Positions 1-5,726 are shown, numbered from the stretch's first letter. The stretch: 5,726 nt of DNA from Treponema sp. UBA1798 (GCA_002319875.1 DCFS01000201.1:1-5726); one strand, 5' to 3'. Numbers and translations are program-made. The notes: generated from the letters alone by a model not told the origin.

Positions 1-1
1 A

Positions 2-346
2 AAAATCGCGGCGCTGCAGGATAATCCGGAAGTACCGGGTATCCTCGGAGTCAGTATCCCGGAGGGCGATGACTCGTGGACATACTATATCGCGGCTGCC
101 ACGGATAGGGATACAGGCGGAAAATTCGGTGAACGCATAATACCGGCGTTTACCTGGGCGGTGTTCCCGGGAGAAGGGACTGCTAAAGACATTCAGGTAC
201 TTGAGAAACGCATTGTGACTGAATGGCTGCCGTCGTCCGGGTATGAATATGATAACGGACCCGATGTCGAAGTCTATCTGACTCCCAACCCGAAACATGC
301 AAAGTATGAAGTATGGATTCCGGTTATAAAAAAACAGGACGTATGA
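2..346 (+). CDS. AraC-type effector-binding (GyrI-like) domain protein, C-terminal part
   Basis: The reading frame is open from the first full codon at position 2 to a TGA at 344-346, giving the last 114 residues of a protein that begins upstream of the window. The visible part reads as a GyrI-like small-molecule-binding domain, as found at the C-terminus of many AraC-family regulators. Family-like features are the PGILGV strand, the FTWAVFPGEGT segment, the EWLPSSGYEY segment and the closing VEVYLTP ... YEVWIPV strand. In full-length relatives an N-terminal AraC DNA-binding domain precedes this one, but that part is not in view, so a stand-alone effector-binding protein is also possible. The ligand is unknown. 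An internal ATG at 161 would give only 61 residues and split the domain, so it is not the start. The next gene follows after 86 bp on the same strand and may or may not be co-transcribed. Confidence 0.85.
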   Translation, partial: KIAALQDNPEVPGILGVSIPEGDDSWTYYIAAATDRDTGGKFGERIIPAFTWAVFPGEGTAKDIQVLEKRIVTEWLPSSGYEYDNGPDVEVYLTPNPKHAKYEVWIPVIKKQDV

Positions 347-384
347 CGGTACGCTGCCGGAAATCAACAAACTCGTCTGCAGGG

Positions 385-405
385 GCGGGGTATTAAACTC
401 TCCGC
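385..405 (+). other. Small hairpin upstream of ydcF
   Basis: GCGGGG at 385-390 can pair with CTCCGC at 400-405, with one G-U pair and a 9-nt loop containing TATTAAA. There is no T-tract after it, so it is not a convincing terminator. It ends just upstream of the ydcF ribosome-binding site (AAAGGAG, 412-418) and could affect translation or simply be chance. Evidence is weak. Confidence 0.2.
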
Positions 406-432
406 ACGAATAAAGGAGAAACAGGGATTCCT

Positions 433-1218
433 ATGGACAGAAAAATAGCGGATGACCTGAATATTCTGGGAAGCTTCCTTGGGGAACGGGATGTCCCGGA
501 ACTTACGGCGGATAATCTGCGGGAAAAATATAATTTCACCGCTGCGGATGTTATGGTCCTTTTCGGCGGAAGTATTCTGGCAGGCGGTGACGTATTCGCA
601 CGGGGAATGCAGCGTCATATTGCACGGAAATACGTTATTGCAGGGGGAGCAGGCCATACCACGGAAACATTGCGGGAAAAAATGGGGCAGGTGCTTTCCG
701 GTATTCAGGTAACGGGATTGACGGAAGCGGAACTGTTTTCAACATATTTGAAACGTAAATATAATCTGGAAGCGGACTTACTGGAATGTAAATCGACGAA
801 CTGCGGTAATAATATTACCTGTGTACTTGATCTGCTTAAAGAAAATAATATAAATTTCGGCAGCATAATTTTGTTGCAGGACGCTGCCATGCAGCGGCGC
901 ATGGGTGCGGTAATGCGGAAATATGTACCGGATAAGATAATAATAAATTACGCAGTATATAACGCAGAAATGATTATCGAAAATGGCAAAATGAGATTCA
1001 AAGAAAATATCGCAGGCATGTGGGATGTGGAGCGGTATATCACCTTACTGATGGGTGAGATTCCCAGATTGTCGGATGATAAAAACGGGTACGGACCTGA
1101 AGGTAAGAATTATCTGGCACATGTGGACATTCCTGAAAAAGTAGTCAGCGCATTCATCGAATTGAAAAAATATTACGGTTCTTCCATACGGGAAGCAAAT
1201 CCTTTATATGCATCATAA
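433..1218 (+). CDS. ydcF: YdcF family protein (DUF218)
   Basis: This is a complete 261-residue protein, close to the 266 residues of E. coli YdcF, and it is similar along the whole length. Recognisable family blocks are DVMVLFGGSIL (39-49), YVIAGGAGHTTE (67-78), TEAELF (97-102), KSTNCGNNI (120-128), LLQDAAMQRRM (147-157), the region around MWDVERYITLLMGEIPRL (196-213) and DDKNGYGPEG (215-224). E. coli YdcF has been reported to bind S-adenosylmethionine in a Rossmann-like fold. Its cellular role remains undefined and no reaction can be assigned. No signal peptide or membrane segment is visible, so it is probably cytoplasmic, unlike the membrane-anchored SanA/ElyC relatives. The ATG at 433 is supported by AAAGGAG at 412-418, though the spacing is rather long. 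It lies 144 bp before the regulator-enzyme cassette and has its own start region, so membership of that operon is doubtful. Confidence 0.92.
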   Translation: MDRKIADDLNILGSFLGERDVPELTADNLREKYNFTAADVMVLFGGSILAGGDVFARGMQRHIARKYVIAGGAGHTTETLREKMGQVLSGIQVTGLTEAELFSTYLKRKYNLEADLLECKSTNCGNNITCVLDLLKENNINFGSIILLQDAAMQRRMGAVMRKYVPDKIIINYAVYNAEMIIENGKMRFKENIAGMWDVERYITLLMGEIPRLSDDKNGYGPEGKNYLAHVDIPEKVVSAFIELKKYYGSSIREANPLYAS

Positions 1219-1302
1219 AAATGGATCAGGGGAAGCAGAACCGGTTCCTTTCGGTACCGTATATTTTCCCATTAAATAGTGTTCAGACTCTCTGTTATGT
1301 AG

Positions 1303-1337
1303 TACAATATATTGACTAAATAATACAATATATTGTA
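1303..1337 (+). promoter_or_regulatory. Paired operator sites upstream of the HTH/cupin regulator
   Basis: TACAATATATTG occurs at 1303-1314 and again at 1324-1335, start-to-start 21 bp, close to two helical turns. The second copy extends to TACAATATATTGTA (1324-1337), a perfect 14-bp palindrome. The first keeps the 10-bp palindromic core CAATATATTG (1305-1314). Paired palindromes on one face of the helix, just ahead of a HTH regulator gene, are typical of an autoregulatory operator for a dimeric repressor. That the downstream regulator binds here is inference. Confidence 0.7.
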
Positions 1338-1341
1338 CGTT
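1312..1341 (+). promoter_or_regulatory. Candidate promoter of the regulator-enzyme cassette
   Basis: TTGACT at 1312-1317 is a good -35 box. With an 18-bp spacer the -10 would be TACGTT (1336-1341), a weak match. The palindrome 1324-1337 would then occupy the spacer and touch the -10, so a bound repressor would block polymerase. Transcription would begin near 1348, just before the ribosome-binding site. Alternatively, the TACAAT inside either repeat could be the -10, but neither has a convincing -35. The existence of a promoter here is more likely than the exact boxes chosen. Confidence 0.4.
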
Positions 1342-1349
1342 ATCCGTAC

Positions 1350-1355
1350 AGAGGG
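1350..1355 (+). promoter_or_regulatory. Ribosome-binding site that sets the regulator start
   Basis: AGAGGG at 1350-1355 lies 7 nt before the ATG at 1363. It favours that ATG over the in-frame TTG at 1333, which has no ribosome-binding site and lies within the operator palindrome. Confidence 0.7.
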
Positions 1356-1362
1356 ATTTGTT

Positions 1363-1929
1363 ATGGCTGATTCGGAAAATGAAGGACCGGTTCAGGAAAT
1401 AGGCAGGGTTTTAAAGAGAATTCGTACGGAGCGTAATCTCTCTCTCGAAACGGTGGCGGAACTTACCGGCGTGAGTAAAACCATGCTCGGCCAGATTGAG
1501 CGGGGAGCATCCTCTCCTACGGTTACGCTTCTCTGGAAAATAGCGCGCGGGCTCCGATTATCGCTGTCAAGTCTGCTTGCAGTCCGGGCAGACCGGATAT
1601 CGGATCCGGCCGACATAGAAAAATCGATAGAACCTGTTTACGGCGAACAGAAAAAGATGATCCTTTACGATATTTTTCCTTTTGATCCGGTAACGGGATT
1701 TGAATACTTTTACATCAAAATGCTTCCCGGTGTTTTTCACGAATCAGGTCCGCATACGGCATTGATGGAATACATTGTTGTAACGCAGGGAACACTGATA
1801 CTCGCTGTCGGAGAACAGATATTTTCACTTACTGCGCCTGCAAAGATCTGTTTCAAACCGGATATACGGCATTCTTACCGTAACAGTACCGATTCAACCG
1901 TAGTTTTTCAGAACATCATGAAATATTAG
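1363..1929 (+). CDS. XRE-family HTH regulator with C-terminal cupin domain
   Basis: This 188-residue protein joins a DNA-binding and a ligand-binding domain. Residues 13-67 form a Cro/CI-type helix-turn-helix, with TVAELTGVSKTMLGQIERG and SPTVTLLWKIARGL covering its core and following helices. Residues about 112-186 form a small cupin barrel with candidate metal or ligand residues His126, His131, Glu136 and His170. The second cupin motif is partly degenerate: PDIRHSYRN has Asp where the usual glycine sits, so metal binding is uncertain. Members of this architecture, such as PuuR, usually repress a neighbouring catabolic operon and are released by its substrate. The gene is followed after 71 bp by the glycyl radical enzyme with no strong promoter between, so it probably controls that enzyme and the activase, and itself through the palindromes at 1303-1337. 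The inducer is unknown. Confidence 0.9.
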   Translation: MADSENEGPVQEIGRVLKRIRTERNLSLETVAELTGVSKTMLGQIERGASSPTVTLLWKIARGLRLSLSSLLAVRADRISDPADIEKSIEPVYGEQKKMILYDIFPFDPVTGFEYFYIKMLPGVFHESGPHTALMEYIVVTQGTLILAVGEQIFSLTAPAKICFKPDIRHSYRNSTDSTVVFQNIMKY

Positions 1930-1988
1930 GGAACCGCTGATTAAGTTATGGTGATTTGATCAATGATCCATGGAACTCTGTTTTATTC

Positions 1989-1993
1989 AAGGA
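1989..1993 (+). promoter_or_regulatory. Ribosome-binding site that sets the glycyl radical enzyme start
   Basis: AAGGA at 1989-1993 is 7 nt before the ATG at 2001. It supports a protein beginning MLTERIKKAKDKY rather than the 15-residue longer form from the TTG at 1956, which has no ribosome-binding site. Confidence 0.75.
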
Positions 1994-2000
1994 TGGGTTT

Positions 2001-4370
2001 ATGTTAACGGAACGGATAAAAAAAGCGAAAGATAAATACATCAACGCCAAACCTGCAATTTCATATGAACGTGCCCGGATATGGACTGAGTCATACAAAA
2101 ACTCGGAAGGAAAACCGGCAGACATCCGGCGTGCAACAGCGTTCCGGGATGTCTGCGGGCAGCTTCCTGTAACGATTTTTCCGGGAGAACTGATTGTCGG
2201 TTCCCCGGGAGAATTCCTTAAATGCGGAATTCTGACGCCTGAATTTTCATGGACATGGATAGATCGTGAAATGGATCATTTTTCCGACCGTGTACAGGAT
2301 CCGTATGAAATGACAGCCGGGCAGCGTCTTTTTGTGCGTGAGCATATTTTCCCCTACTGGAAAGGCAGATCGCTGGAAGAAGCTTTCCTTGCCCAGATTC
2401 CGCCGGAAGCCGAAAAAATTGCAGTTGATACAGGTATTATTGACTGTGATTCAAAGTGGCGTCAGTCAGTCGGAGAGATTACTCCGGATTACCAGGACGT
2501 TCTATTTAAAAGAGGATTCCGGGGAATTATTGATTTATGCCTGCAGAAATCAGAACAACTGGATCTTTCTGCTCCTGATGGTCTGAAGAAAAGGAATTTC
2601 TACCAGTCAGTAATTCTGGTCAGTGAAGGTAGTATAAGTCTGGCAGCCCGGTATGCCGAAAAGGCCGCCGATATGGCAGTGCAGGAGAAAGATAAAACAA
2701 GAAAAAAAGAACTGCAGACTGTTGAATCAATATGCCGTAAAATTCCTGCCTGTCCGCCGCAAACATTCCAGGAAGCACTTCAGATGATCTGGTTTTACCA
2801 GTTGGGGGGTATTCTGATGGAGAATCCCCTTTCGCTGAATCCCGGCAGATTTGATCAGTATATGTATCCCTATTATTGTTATGACAGAAAAAACAATATT
2901 CATACAGACGAAGACATCCTGGAACTTATAGAGTGTTACTGGCTTAAGCTTTCCGAGTGGGTATGGACGATCTCTTCCAACACGGCAGATTTCTTTGCCG
3001 GCTACAATCAGTTTCAGAATCTGACTGTCGGAGGATGCGACCGCAACGGTAAAGATTCGACAAACGAACTGAGCTACCTTGCGCTGAAAGCGACCGCAGA
3101 AGTGAAAACACATCAGCCGGGATTATCGGTACGTATTTCACAGGACAGCCCGCAGGAATTTATCGATGCTGTTATGGATCTTGTTGCACAGGGTACCGGA
3201 TTTCCTGCCATCCACAGTGACAAAACCGGTTATCAGATGCTCAAGAATCTCGGATATACAACAGAAGATGCGCGTGACTGGAACAACTGCGGTTGTGTAG
3301 TACCGCATTTCCGCAAAACCTTTGAATGGACCAGTACGGTCAATGTTAATTTTTGCGGGGCACTTGAATATGCCACGAACGGCGGTAAAAGCAGACTTAC
3401 CGGGAAGCTGATGGGACTTCCCATAAATGAAGAACGACATTTTGACTCTTATGAAGCTGTCGAAAAGGCATTTTTTACCCAGTTCGATCATTTGATCAGT
3501 ATTTCTGTAGAAGCTACACTGCTGGCCCAGACACTGCAGAAAACAATGATACCACGTCCTTACTTTTCAGCGGTCTCCGAATCGTGTCTGGAAAAGGGGA
3601 TGGACATGGTAGACGGCGGCGCCACATATACGATCGGCCCTGTTTTAACCGGGATCGGTCTGGCGGTGACGGCAAACGGTCTTGCTGCTGTAAAAAAGCT
3701 TGTGTTTGACGATCACGTCTGTACAATGGATGACCTTCTGAAAGCTCTGGACAACAACTGGGAAGGATACGAAGATTTGCGCAGAAAAGCATGTGCCGTG
3801 CCGAAATATGGAAACGACGATGATTATACGGACGATATCGCCCGTCGTATTTCCAATCATTTTTATGGGATAACCCATCGGTATACGGATATATACGGGA
3901 AACCTTTTACGACTGCCTTTATGGGCATATCAAATTTCATTCCGACGGGAAAAGTAATTGGAGCGACGCCATGCGGAAGAAAAGCCTGCCAGCCCATATC
4001 CGAAGGGGTTTCACCGTTTGCAGGAACGGATGTTTCAACACCGCTGGCTGCCATGCGATCCGTGGCAAAGATGAACCAGGATATTCATTCCGGCGGGACA
4101 CTGCTTAACATGCGGCTGAATCATGATCTGGTAAGTACCAGACGGGGAAAAAGCAATTTAGCCGCAATGGTTCTGGCATTCTTTTCTATGGGTGCATTCC
4201 ATATCCAGTTTAATACCGTATCGACTGAAACACTGAAAGACGCCCAGCTTCATCCGGAACAGTACAAAGATCTGCTGGTCCGTGTTGCCGGATACAGTAC
4301 GCAGTTCGTCCATCTCTCGCGTACGCTGCAGGATTCCATTATTAACCGTTGTGAACATGGAAGCTTCTAG
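2001..4370 (+). CDS. Glycyl radical enzyme of the pyruvate formate-lyase family, substrate unknown
   Basis: This is a complete 789-residue catalytic subunit of normal family length. The N-terminal PFL-like domain covers roughly residues 1-650 and includes NPGRFDQYMYPYY (from 280), the active-site loop CGCVVPH (430-436) and GGATYTIGPVLTGIG (from 539). The C-terminal glycine-radical domain carries RVAGYS with the radical site Gly764, and ends in LQDSIINRCEH. By family knowledge, the radical on Gly764 moves to Cys432, which attacks the substrate. Most characterised non-PFL members (choline lyase, glycerol and propanediol dehydratases, hydroxyphenylacetate decarboxylase) have Cys-x-Glu here. This protein has Cys432-Val433-Val434, and it also lacks the Cys-Cys pair of pyruvate formate-lyase. 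Overall style, with WTS shortly after the loop and SPFAGTD near the C-terminal domain, hints at an arylacetate decarboxylase-like or X-succinate synthase-like group, but I cannot assign the reaction. No microcompartment-targeting extension is present, so a cytosolic location is likely. Its activase overlaps the 3' end. Confidence 0.95.
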   Translation: MLTERIKKAKDKYINAKPAISYERARIWTESYKNSEGKPADIRRATAFRDVCGQLPVTIFPGELIVGSPGEFLKCGILTPEFSWTWIDREMDHFSDRVQDPYEMTAGQRLFVREHIFPYWKGRSLEEAFLAQIPPEAEKIAVDTGIIDCDSKWRQSVGEITPDYQDVLFKRGFRGIIDLCLQKSEQLDLSAPDGLKKRNFYQSVILVSEGSISLAARYAEKAADMAVQEKDKTRKKELQTVESICRKIPACPPQTFQEALQMIWFYQLGGILMENPLSLNPGRFDQYMYPYYCYDRKNNIHTDEDILELIECYWLKLSEWVWTISSNTADFFAGYNQFQNLTVGGCDRNGKDSTNELSYLALKATAEVKTHQPGLSVRISQDSPQEFIDAVMDLVAQGTGFPAIHSDKTGYQMLKNLGYTTEDARDWNNCGCVVPHFRKTFEWTSTVNVNFCGALEYATNGGKSRLTGKLMGLPINEERHFDSYEAVEKAFFTQFDHLISISVEATLLAQTLQKTMIPRPYFSAVSESCLEKGMDMVDGGATYTIGPVLTGIGLAVTANGLAAVKKLVFDDHVCTMDDLLKALDNNWEGYEDLRRKACAVPKYGNDDDYTDDIARRISNHFYGITHRYTDIYGKPFTTAFMGISNFIPTGKVIGATPCGRKACQPISEGVSPFAGTDVSTPLAAMRSVAKMNQDIHSGGTLLNMRLNHDLVSTRRGKSNLAAMVLAFFSMGAFHIQFNTVSTETLKDAQLHPEQYKDLLVRVAGYSTQFVHLSRTLQDSIINRCEHGSF

Positions 4371-5262
4371 GGGTCATATACTGCAGATACAGAATTATTC
4401 CGTGAACGACGGGGACGGGATCCGTACGGTACTGTTTTTTGCAGGCTGTCCGCTCAGATGCGCATGGTGTGCAAACCCGGAAGGATATACGATGAAAAAC
4501 CGTATTTTCTATTCTGCACCGGATTGCCTCGGCTGCAGTGCCTGTACGAATATTTGTCCGCTGAAAATAGACAATAATCTTAATAGTCAGGAAAAAAGAG
4601 CTGTGTGTACCGGCTGCGGGAAATGTACTACGGTATGTCCGGCAGAAGCCCGGAAGAATACTGTTTCGGATTATACCGTTCAGGAAATCCTTAGTGTATT
4701 GGAGAAGCAGCTTGTATTTTTCCGCAATTCAGGAGGCGGAGTTACGTATTCCGGTGGTGAATGTACCATGCAATTGGACTTTCTGAACGAACTTGCAGAC
4801 AAAGTGTATGACCGTGGAATACCGCAGGCAATGGAAACGAGTGGCTTCTTTGATTTTAATGAAGTCCGGCATGTTATTGATCTTATGGATCTGATTTTTA
4901 TCGATATTAAACATATGGACAGCCGCATCCATCTGCGCTATACGGGGGTACCGAACGACCGGATTCTTGATACAATTTCCCGGCTGGGAGCAGAAAAGAA
5001 CAACATCGTAATCCGGGTGCCGGTTATTATGGGAGTAAACGGTGATGATGAAAATATAGTCAGAACGGCAGCATTCGTTAAACATATGGTACGGGAACCG
5101 AAAATGGAATTACTGCCCTATCACCATCTGGGGGACGAAAAATACATCCGGTTGGGATATCCGCTGCCATCAGCCGGTTTTTGCACGCCGACGCCGGAAG
5201 AACTGGAACGGCTGCGGAGACTGGCTGAACGGGAAGGCGTTACGACTGTGACATATCGGTGA
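4357..5262 (+). CDS. Glycyl radical enzyme activase (radical SAM protein with two ferredoxin-type clusters)
   Basis: This 301-residue enzyme uses SAM and a [4Fe-4S] cluster to abstract hydrogen from the glycine (Gly764) of the upstream partner. The radical SAM CX3CX2C motif is Cys31-Cys35-Cys38, preceded by DGDGIRT (18-24) and followed by ANPEG. An inserted ferredoxin-like segment carries two further clusters: Cys57/60/63/67 and Cys84/87/90/94. Such inserts are usual in activases of non-PFL glycyl radical enzymes and absent from PFL activase itself. GGGVTYSGGE (126-135) is the SAM-binding region, and Cys136 follows where Pro or Ala is common. The barrel continues through METSGF (159-164) and DIKHMD (183-188). 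The ATG at 4357 is preferred because MEASRGHILQIQNYSV matches the usual N-terminus. It overlaps the enzyme gene by 14 bp and has no clear ribosome-binding site, suggesting coupled translation. A GTG two codons earlier (4351) is an alternative, and an ATG at 4282 would add 25 unrelated-looking residues. Confidence 0.95.
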   Translation: MEASRGHILQIQNYSVNDGDGIRTVLFFAGCPLRCAWCANPEGYTMKNRIFYSAPDCLGCSACTNICPLKIDNNLNSQEKRAVCTGCGKCTTVCPAEARKNTVSDYTVQEILSVLEKQLVFFRNSGGGVTYSGGECTMQLDFLNELADKVYDRGIPQAMETSGFFDFNEVRHVIDLMDLIFIDIKHMDSRIHLRYTGVPNDRILDTISRLGAEKNNIVIRVPVIMGVNGDDENIVRTAAFVKHMVREPKMELLPYHHLGDEKYIRLGYPLPSAGFCTPTPEELERLRRLAEREGVTTVTYR

Positions 5263-5272
5263 ACAGGATATA

Positions 5273-5295
5273 TGCAGGGAGGCGGATTCTCTGCA
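5273..5295 (+). terminator. Possible weak terminator hairpin after the activase
   Basis: TGCAGGGA at 5273-5280 can pair with TCTCTGCA at 5288-5295, with one G-U pair and a 7-nt loop. It starts 10 bp after the activase stop. The bases after it are A/T-rich but contain no run of T, so a standard intrinsic terminator is not clearly shown. It may be an inefficient terminator or an mRNA end-stabilising hairpin. Confidence 0.35.
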
Positions 5296-5316
5296 GAATA
5301 TACTTATGATTAATTA

Positions 5317-5372
5317 TTTCGATATAACGAAAAAACAGGATGATACAGAATTGACTTTTCGTTATATCGAAA
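5317..5372 (+). repeat. 17-bp perfect inverted repeat, likely operator of the ATPase gene
   Basis: TTTCGATATAACGAAAA at 5317-5333 is the exact reverse complement of TTTTCGTTATATCGAAA at 5356-5372, with 22 bp between. Each arm is itself almost palindromic (TTCG ... CGAA around a TATA centre), so each could hold a protein dimer. The two sites start 39 bp apart. The right arm fills almost the whole spacer between the -35 and -10 of the promoter at 5351-5379. This fits a repressor operator better than a terminator, since the loop is long and no T-tract follows. The binding protein is unknown. Confidence 0.75.
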
Positions 5373-5379
5373 ATATAAT
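5351..5379 (+). promoter_or_regulatory. Near-consensus sigma70 promoter of the ATPase gene
   Basis: TTGACT (5351-5356) and TATAAT (5374-5379) are separated by 17 bp. That is five of six bases at -35, a perfect -10 and ideal spacing. A start seven bases after the -10 falls at 5386, the A of the ATPase start codon, so the transcript is expected to be leaderless or nearly so. Confidence 0.8.
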
Positions 5380-5408
5380 TGTTATATGGTTAATAGAAGC
5401 AGTTATAT
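5361..5408 (+). repeat. Three GTTATAT direct repeats at 20-21 bp spacing
   Basis: GTTATAT occurs at 5361-5367, 5381-5387 and 5402-5408, with start-to-start steps of 20 and 21 bp, about two helical turns. The first and third copies both continue as GTTATATCGAAAA. The second spans the ATG and the third lies inside the coding sequence. The first belongs to the right arm of the inverted repeat. They may be further half-sites for the same regulator. Confidence 0.45.
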
Positions 5409-5726
5409 CGAAAAAATCAGACCGTTCATAAATACTCCTGTTGTCAAAGTACTTACCGGAATCCGCAGATGCGGGAAATCCGTGCTCATGGAACTTATTC
5501 AGCAGGAACTCCTTCATAACGGCGTATTACCCGTACAAATACTTACACTTAATTTTGAATCGAAAACTGACGGGCGCGTGCTTTCGGAAGCTGCATGGAT
5601 CGCAGCTGTAAAATCCCTGCCGGACAATAAGCGGAAGTATCTTTTCTTTGATGAAGTACAGGAATTCCCCGGTTGGGAAAAAATAGTGAATGCGCTGCAG
5701 ATTGATTTTGACGCTGATATCTACAT
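5386..5726 (+). CDS. AAA_14-type ATPase (DUF4143 family), N-terminal part
   Basis: The frame opens with ATG at 5386 and runs 113 codons to the window edge without a stop, so only the N-terminal part is seen. It shows a Walker A P-loop, GIRRCGKS (25-32), and a Walker B strand with catalytic acids, YLFFDEVQEF (85-94), followed by WEKIVNALQ. These are characteristic of the AAA_14 domain, normally followed by a C-terminal DUF4143 region, which is outside the window. Such proteins are widespread in gut anaerobes, often in several copies, and their function is largely unknown. The start MVNRSSYIEKIRPFI fits the usual N-terminus, and no other ATG, GTG or TTG lies upstream in frame before the TGA at 5341. 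No ribosome-binding site precedes it. It has its own promoter and is probably unrelated to the glycyl radical cassette. Confidence 0.9.
   Translation, partial: MVNRSSYIEKIRPFINTPVVKVLTGIRRCGKSVLMELIQQELLHNGVLPVQILTLNFESKTDGRVLSEAAWIAAVKSLPDNKRKYLFFDEVQEFPGWEKIVNALQIDFDADIY

Noticed and set aside
364..657. Minus-strand open frame across the start of ydcF
   Set aside because: It overlaps the conserved N-terminal blocks of YdcF on the other strand and has no family features.
1228..1255. Possible terminator after ydcF (pairing of GGGGAA with TTCCTT, plus GGTACC)
   Set aside because: The stem depends on G-U pairs and a 10-nt loop and has no T-tract directly after it, so it is not strong enough to call.
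1333..1362. In-frame TTG start giving ten extra residues on the HTH/cupin regulator
   Set aside because: It lies inside the operator palindrome and lacks a ribosome-binding site, whereas the ATG at 1363 has AGAGGG at good spacing.
1956..1963. TTGATCAA palindrome between regulator and enzyme genes, as a second operator
   Set aside because: Only 8 bp, unrelated to the TACAATATATTG motif, and of a kind common by chance.
1956..2000. In-frame TTG start giving 15 extra residues on the glycyl radical enzyme
   Set aside because: There is no ribosome-binding site ahead of it, while AAGGA sits 7 nt before the ATG at 2001. The extra residues do not resemble a microcompartment-targeting helix.
4525..4641. 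Separate ferredoxin gene suggested by two CX2CX2CX3CP motifs
   Set aside because: Both motifs are in frame within the activase and are the usual inserted cluster domain of this enzyme type.
2727..5085. Several minus-strand open frames of 60-128 codons, such as 2727-3113, 3138-3491 and 4729-5085
   Set aside because: They lie wholly opposite strong coding sequence, show no recognisable domains and have no promoter or ribosome-binding context. They are shadows of the plus-strand genes.

Overview
The window holds six genes, all on the + strand. They look like accessory metabolism of an anaerobic bacterium, probably Bacillota (Clostridia or Negativicutes). The anaerobe call is firm, because an oxygen-sensitive glycyl radical enzyme sits next to its radical SAM activase. 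The phylum call is an inference from overall protein style and is not secure.

Layout. Positions 2-346 are the tail of an AraC-type effector-binding (GyrI-like) protein whose start lies outside the window. Positions 433-1218 are a complete YdcF (DUF218 family). Positions 1219-1362 form a control region with two copies of TACAATATATTG exactly 21 bp apart, the second inside a perfect 14-bp palindrome. Then come a HTH/cupin regulator (1363-1929), a glycyl radical enzyme (2001-4370) and its activase (4357-5262), which overlaps the enzyme gene by 14 bp. After a gap with a weak hairpin, positions 5317-5385 carry a large inverted repeat and a near-consensus sigma70 promoter. This promoter reads into an AAA_14-type ATPase (5386 onward) that is cut by the window end.

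How the genes work together. Regulator, enzyme and activase form a compact cassette. The cupin regulator probably binds its own promoter palindromes and senses a small molecule, likely the substrate or product of the enzyme. The activase uses SAM and an iron-sulfur cluster to place a radical on Gly764 of the enzyme. That radical then moves to Cys432 to start catalysis. No microcompartment shell gene, targeting extension, transporter or second metabolic enzyme is visible, so the substrate cannot be read from context.

The two most interesting points are these. (1) The enzyme's active-site loop reads GCVVP: valine replaces the glutamate found two residues after the catalytic cysteine in most characterised non-PFL family members, so it may do different chemistry. 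(2) The ATPase promoter is placed so that transcription should begin at or next to the ATG, giving a leaderless mRNA, and a 17-bp inverted-repeat arm fills its spacer.
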